Assembly: GCA_051453625.1 (NCBI GenBank)
Contig: JBOZIK010000001.1
Location: 11,354,231 to 11,375,894, forward strand
Origin: Welwitschia mirabilis
Taxonomy: Eukaryota > Gnetophyta > Gnetopsida > Welwitschiales
Reading direction: 5' to 3'
Length of the DNA stretch: 21,664 nt
Shown: positions 16,684 through 21,664 of the stretch, piece after piece
Layout: each line of letters starts with the position of its first letter
How positions within the stretch are numbered: the stretch's first letter is position 1
The notes under the pieces: model-generated
Databases searched by the model: none
What the model saw: only the letters and a program-made list of their open reading frames with translations
What the model was told of the DNA's origin: nothing
Position numbers and translations under genes: made by a program

Positions 16684-16806
16684 TGTCTGTATGCTGGAAG
16701 GGTGGGCCATAAAACGTCAGATTTTGACACGGAATCTAAATTCCACTGTCAAGGTTTTAAATTCTACTGTCTAACAAGTATCCTGTAAGAGCGCCAGTCA
16801 GGCCTA
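16620..16806. repeat. Two copies of a 25-base sequence
   Basis: Bases 16620-16644 and 16782-16806 match at 20 of 25 positions (CCTGTAAGAG..CCAG..AGGCCT). The first copy lies within the small ORF, the second upstream of it on the minus strand. Between them AAATTC(C/T)ACTGTC is also repeated at 16738 and 16759. They look like remains of a local duplication. Confidence 0.5.
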
Positions 16807-18154
16807 TCTGTGGATGTATGCATGCAAAACTATGTCCTTGTGATGAAATTTTAGTAAATGAGACATCTAGTTAGAATCTAGCAAATTTCTTATACATAAA
16901 CTTTTTAGGTTTGCATAATACAGTATTTAAGGTAAATTTTCTTTATTTGCATGAGAAATATGTTTTATGCTTTAGTAAATCTCGTCTATAGATATAATGT
17001 TTAAAATAAGACTTTTAATGTATTTTTATATACCTTAGACACTATTTCATTGGAAATACAACCTCGTTGGTTTTACAATGAAAAGGTTGGATAAGTCAAA
17101 TATTGATCTATAGGGAGTCACACATGTTGCATAACATATCACTTGTTAGACAAGTAGTTGGTAGTCAAGCAATTAAAGAACTTATATGAAGCCATATAGA
17201 AATATTAACAGAAGCTACCACCCTTCATAATAAATATGTGTATGTTGATATGAGAAATGAAGAGTATATGACTAGAGGATAATATAGGTCATCAAGAATG
17301 TTTAAGTATTAACGTTTTAATTACTAATATAGTAAGTTTTACAAGTATTCAACATTCTAAAGTAGGTAAAAAACTTTTCCAACTTAAAAAAAAAACAATA
17401 AAGCAATCTTTTTAACTGTACTTTCAAAAAGATGGATCATTCCATAAATATTTCAAAAATTTATTAGTTGCTACTTACTAGGTATCTAGGGAATAATGTA
17501 TGAAGAAAAAATAGATGAATGCAAAAAAAGGAAAAATAATTCTTTTTATGCTAAGAAAATTCAATATAAAAAATTAAATTTTTTCATAATGAGAAGAGAT
17601 AATTTATCCAAAAAAAATCAAAAATGTTATATTTTGCTTAAAAATAATTACAAGATTTTTATTATTTTCTTCAACTAGATAGAATATAGAATATAGTTTT
17701 TCTTTTTGAGATATTAAAAAGTTTTACCAAGACTTATTTAAAGATGATAATGGAACAAAAACTTCTTGTAAATACTAATATCAAACTACCCCTTTAATTT
17801 AAAGAACTTATGAAGGAACCCAAAGGCTAGCCTAAAGGAAGGTAATGGATGTAGAACACTTACATTAGAAAATGTTAAAGTGGGACAGATAGCTTATCTG
17901 TAAAGTAGTGTAAGAGAAACTTAAATCATTTCTTAGAATTAAATGATTAGAGATTAATTATAATTAATGAACTTTTTAAAAAATTCCTAAAAACTATTCA
18001 TAAAACAAATATTAGTATATAAGCATAGGAAAGTAAACTTCAAGTAATGTCTTAAGCACACTTCTATCAATGTCATGCTATAGTAAGCCATCTTATCACC
18101 TTGAAGCATCTCACTAATGAAGGTAAAGGTTCAACCAAAAAACAAAAAAAGACA

Positions 18155-18164
18155 NNNNNNNNNN
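18155..18164. other. Short gap (10 N)
   Basis: Ten N in AT-rich sequence, after an A-rich run (AAAAAACAAAAAAAGACA). The run may have caused the break. Confidence 0.9.
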
Positions 18165-18881
18165 ATTTGTTTTGCGTACTTCTCTATAGCATATGATTTC
18201 ATCATTATCAATGAACTTTGGTAGTGATTGTAAAATATTAAAGCTCCAATAGCTTTATTCTCTATAATTTAAAAGTTCTTTCTAAAAGTATGTATCTAGC
18301 TCAGAAATAGTGTTTCTCGAAAAAGCATAATGTTTCGAAAAGCTCCTACACTTTTTGAAATTTTTATTAATGAATTAGAGGATCCTTATTGAATCAGAAA
18401 TAATTTCTTAAGAGGTAGAAGATATTTGTTAGTTTGTACCTCATGTTTGTAATATCTTAATTTTCAACATTGATAAATTTTTCAAAAGGATGTTCTATAA
18501 AGTAAAGATTAGTTTTACCAACGAAAGATTTTAATTCAAAAATGGAACATTGTAGAACAAATTTTAGATTGTGAATCTAAATGATTTTGAATAATTATAA
18601 AACTAAAAGTACACAAAAGCATTTAGGAAAATATAAAAGAAAAGAAGGCAACTAATTTAAGTGCTATTATTTCTTTCATCTACAAATTTAGTTCAAGAAG
18701 CAAGAATGGAATCACTTTATTTCTTGTTTGAAATAAGTAGATGGTCTTAAATAGCTTGGGAAGAGCAAATGTCTTAACTTTATGACTCTAATTTTCTTAA
18801 AGATGAAAATCATGTCTCTCGTAAATATCCTTCAAATGATAAAATACAAAATAAATGAAACATTAAAGCCCATAATCTGGT

Positions 18882-18953
18882 TGATATACATATGTACGTA
18901 TGTATATGTATACATGTATACATTGATACATATAAATACATATAAAAGCATTA
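18882..18953. repeat. ATAC/ATGT-type microsatellite
   Basis: ATACATATGTACGTATGTAT and the following bases alternate TATA, GTAT and ACAT tetramers for about 70 bases. The stretch is partly self-complementary (TATGTATACATGTATACAT). Confidence 0.75.
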
Positions 18954-19005
18954 GATTGTAAACAAAAATTATAGGTTTCTAAATGCAACAAGACAATGGT
19001 AGGAT

Positions 19006-19028
19006 GTAATAGTAATAATTACTATTAC
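19006..19028. repeat. Perfect 11-bp inverted repeat with a one-base centre
   Basis: GTAATAGTAAT (19006-19016), A, ATTACTATTAC (19018-19028). It could extrude as a small cruciform. No gene is nearby. Confidence 0.8.
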
Positions 19029-19939
19029 TACAAAAGAGGAATTGTTGGAAGTTATGTTAACTCCTAGACAAAGTACCTACATCATTAGGAAAAACTATGA
19101 AGTTGAGTTGAAAATGTGCAAAAATTCCTTAAAATACGCATGTAATTAAGAATATTCCTAATAGTAAAAATTTTGAATTATGGTTCTTTCATCATCATTA
19201 TTTAATTTTGCATATTAAATTATATTATAATGTGCTAATTCTAATTTTAGATAAAAATGCAACTAAAACCATAACCAATGCACTAGTAGTTGACAATCTA
19301 AGTGCTATAAATTTAAAATTTTATGAAACATTAAAGAAGATGCGGTTGTAGCTTGAAAAAAGTATAAAAATAAAGTTGTTTAATTGCATTCTAATTATTC
19401 TAGTAAAAATGTAAGAGAAAGGGAATTTAAGGGGAAAAAAGTATGAAGTAAGATGTCATTATCACAAAATAAGAAGATGAAAAAAAAAAGTGAGTTTTAT
19501 TTTAGAAATTTGCATTATGAAGCATAATATGGGATATTGTAAAACTATAACTGGTATCTTTATGCATTATATTATCTTTCAAATATTCTAAAGATATTTT
19601 CCTAACATAATTGAGCATTATAATTTATAAATTTATATGACAAAACCAAAAGTTAATATATCCACAAATGATGCTTCAACTATAATTTCTTTATACTTTA
19701 ATTACTTAAATTAGTACTAATTATTTCTTATTTAAAATTTCTTCATGTTATGTTATCTTATACTATTTCTTTATTATAGTTGTAAATTTTGAATTCCTAT
19801 AATTTTTTTTTTTAAACTCATGAACACATCAAGACTTTCGACCGAATTCCAAAATGGTAGTAAAGCATGGTAGTTTGAGCTACGTTTAGAAGAAGTTAAT
19901 AAATTATTTTTAAAATTAAGTTATTATCAAATTCAACTA

Positions 19940-20462
19940 TGTTGTGAAAATGAGTTAGAATCATCCTCCATTTGGAGGTTCTTGCAAGAGCAAGCTAGAG
20001 CAACTAAAGAGTTGAGAAAGATTTGAAAAACTACTTTATATTTTCCTCTTTTATTTTGACATTAGAGCTTGCTTTTATAGGAAAGCACCCCCAATTAGGT
20101 TTCCATCATGATTTTACTTTCCCTAAGCATTGTACCATGGTGTAACTTATTAGTTCCCTGGTAATTCCCCCACCTATGTGGAAAGACGTAATGAAAGTGC
20201 CCAAAGGAAAACCTTAGAATGTGGCTTATAATAAAACCTCCTAAAATGAATTGTCATGTGGGGGAACTACTTCATAAAGAAGTAATTAGATTGTGCTACA
20301 TATCTCGTAGTAATAGGATTTATCCATTAAACATCTTGTAATATTAGAAAAAATTGTACAACAGATCTTATAGCATTAGGAAAAGTTATACTACGCATCC
20401 TATAGTACTAGGCTTGAAAAAGGACTTTTGTAGTGACTTTGAAAGTCAAATAAAGTCTAACA
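19940..20462 (-). mobile_element. Probable 3' LTR of the rightmost copia element (~523 bp)
   Basis: Read on the minus strand, TGTTAGACTTTATTTGAC begins at 20462, about 80 bases after the end of RNase H, and CACAACA ends at 19940. A TATA box (CCTATAAAAGC, plus 20071-20081) lies about 390 bases in, with an AATAAAA signal some 25 bases later. No good polypurine tract precedes the start, and the two ends do not pair well, so the boundaries are estimates. The sequence beyond 19940 has no primer site, which fits a 3' LTR. Confidence 0.5.
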
Positions 20463-20885
20463 TCTATAACATAATGAGTTACATTAACTCATGGTTAATC
20501 CTATATTAGATTAAAAGTACTAGAACTTTTCATAACCAAGTGATTTAGTTAGGACATCAGTAGTTTGTTCTATGGTTAGATAATATACTAGAATAGGTAC
20601 TTCTTACTCTATAAGTTCCTTGATTTTGTGACCTTAATACAAAAGTATTTTTTAATATCATGATGTACTATATCTTTCTCTATGCATATAACAAATTAAT
20701 TATTGATAAAAAGCTCAGGTGCTTTAGTCTAGTTTAAGTTTAATAATTCTATAAGGTTACTTAACCTTTTAATTTCTCTAAATGCTTCTAATACAACTAT
20801 ATATTTCACTTCTATAAAGGATTGACCTATCACTTTGTGATACTTATATCACCAAGACAAAGACGATGCTCCTAAAAATATGACA
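20463..20885 (-). pseudogene. Copia RNase H (rightmost minus element), decayed
   Basis: Minus-strand blocks in order are KYHKVIGQSFIEVKYIVVLE (equivalent to QxxxSLSSTEAEYxALxEA, with the catalytic Glu region shifted) and REIKRLSNLIELLNLN. After a stop come TKAPELFINN, the DNxSAI block with Asp changed to Asn, then CIEKDIVHHDI at the position of the HxRTKHI block. The C-terminal EQTTDVLTKSLGYEKF matches the usual EQxADxLTKxL. Stops occur about every 20 codons. The best preserved part is the extreme C-terminus at 20520-20570. Confidence 0.75.
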
Positions 20886-21519
20886 TATCATAATGTTGAC
20901 AAGGAAGTTTTCGAGTATTGGGTAAAGTCCAAGTTAGAATATGCTTTTAGAACAAAGTGAGAGTTTCTCTCTTTTATTTAAGACCTAAGTCTTTTATCTT
21001 CTTTAAGTGTATCAATAATCTTACAATAGCATTCAGATGATGAGCCTTTAGCACATGAAGATATATAGATGAGACACCAATCACTTATGAGATATCATGT
21101 CTGCTATTGGTAATACAAAGGAGACTACCAACTATTCTTATGTATTTGGTTTCATTTATTGATTTTTTAAAGTTTTCATTAGTACTAATTTTTACATTTT
21201 GTTCCAAATGTGTAATATCATTTTTAGCATTTTCCAATCCAAATCTCTAAATTAAGTCTCTAATGTACTTCCTTTAAGTTATAAAGATTTCATTATTTGG
21301 TTACTCAATTTCTACACTAAGGTAGAATCTAGCTATTCCTAGATTGAAAATTTTAAATGCCCTAATTAAATAAATCTTCATATGATTCACATCCCCTTCA
21401 TCACTACCAGTTATCAACATTCATTTACATAAACCACTATATATGTAGATTCATCTCCATTAAATTTGATAAATAGTAGCATCTAAATCTTGATAGTCAC
21501 ATAGTTTAAATCCAATGAT
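20886..21519 (-). pseudogene. Copia RT C-terminal half (rightmost minus element), decayed
   Basis: On the minus strand FIKFNGDESTYIVVYVNE is the region of the RT active site, with YVDD changed to YVNE and then broken. GSDEGDVNHMKIYLIRAFKI and FNLGIARFYLSVEIE (the LGxxxxFLGxEI block) follow. Then come ITXRKYIRDL, INETKYIRIVGSLLCITNSR (the YRxxVGSLLYLxxTRPD block) and HHLNAIVRLLIHLK. This is a different copia lineage from the Sirevirus-like elements, judging by wording. It begins abruptly at about 21519, where a second RNase H fragment abuts. Confidence 0.75.
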
Positions 21520-21521
21520 TT

Positions 21522-21664
21522 TTACTCTATAAGTTCCTTAATTTTGTGACCTCAATACAAAAGTGTTTTTTCATGTCATGATGCACAATATCTTTCTCTA
21601 TGCATATAACAAATTAATTATTGATAAAAAGCTCAGGTGCTTTAGTCTAGTTTAAGTTTAATAA
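21522..21664 (-). repeat. Second copy of the RNase H end, cut by the window edge
   Basis: Bases 21522-21664 repeat 20604-20746 in the same orientation at an offset of 918, with seven mismatches in 143 positions. All mismatches are in the first half, and the last 75 bases are identical. The copy continues beyond the window. It encodes the FINN..FVICIE part of RNase H and lies upstream of an RT half, the wrong order for one element. Confidence 0.9.

Larger units (their letters stand above)
16820..19939. other. Long AT-rich stretch with no recognisable gene or element
   Basis: I read all frames and found no conserved domain. The longest frame, 17496-17678 (+), is Lys/Asn/Ile/Phe-rich, as expected from base composition alone. 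The content is homopolymer runs (for example 17386-17397 and 19802-19814), a TATG/TACA-rich microsatellite, a short palindrome and a 10-N gap at 18155-18164. It may be very old decayed transposon DNA. Confidence 0.6.

Noticed and set aside
16577-16774. 65-codon plus-strand open frame opposite the small minus-strand ORF
   Set aside because: Antisense to the more convincing minus-strand reading. No domain, and the end (NSTVKVLNSTV) comes from a local repeat.
17496-17678. 60-codon plus-strand open frame
   Set aside because: Rich in Lys, Asn, Ile and Phe, as random AT-rich DNA gives. No motif, no neighbours, no promoter-like context.
19840-19940. Possible copia gag fragment (FDRIPKW reading) on the plus strand
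   Set aside because: Only a few residues look like a Gag start. No primer site or continuing frame.
1-21664. tRNA, rRNA or other structured RNA genes
   Set aside because: No A-box/B-box pair or conserved rRNA stretch seen by eye. The only tRNA-like matches are short primer-binding sites.

Overview
This window is nuclear DNA from a plant with a large, repeat-rich genome. Nearly everything recognisable is LTR-retrotransposon debris: at least five Ty1/copia pieces and one Ty3/gypsy piece, in both orientations, nested and truncated. The tRNA-iMet-type primer sites, copia DTGAS/YVDD motifs and Sirevirus-type 3' ends point to a seed plant. Heavy decay of old copies would fit a gymnosperm, but that is inference. 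There is no bacterial or organellar signature, no CRISPR array, and no rRNA or tRNA gene that I can support. Six N runs (301-400, 1185-1218, 8055-8064, 12101-12200, 13814-13913, 18155-18164) mark a draft assembly.

Layout. 1-300: end of a copia LTR, primer site and a gag start (+). 401-2336: a minus-strand copia element with 5' LTR, primer site, gag, protease and start of integrase, cut off on the left. 2337-~7738: a decayed plus-strand Sirevirus-like copia element with integrase, RT, RNase H, an extra ORF after pol, two polypurine tracts and a 3' LTR. 7815-8280: a plus-strand protease/integrase scrap of another copia element. ~8281-8758: a second copy of the LTR/primer-site/leader module seen at 1-300. 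8759-~14095: a minus-strand, better preserved Sirevirus-like element with 3' LTR, two polypurine tracts, an extra ORF after pol, RNase H and RT. 14108-15541+: a plus-strand Ty3/gypsy derivative in which RT is fused in frame to integrase, with a 3' LTR start. 15600-16820: GC-richer, possibly low-copy sequence with a small minus-strand ORF that could be a first exon. 16820-19939: very AT-rich DNA with nothing recognisable. 19940-21664: a minus-strand copia element with LTR, RNase H and RT, plus a second copy of its RNase H end at the window edge.

How the parts work together. Each full element would have used its LTR promoter, primer site and polypurine tracts with Gag, protease, integrase and RT/RNase H to copy itself. 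None can do so now, because every pol contains stops, frameshifts or missing segments. The most notable content is the pair of homologous ORFs after pol in the two oppositely oriented Sirevirus-like elements. They resemble the 'envelope-like' or 'putative plant transposon protein' genes known from some Sireviruses.
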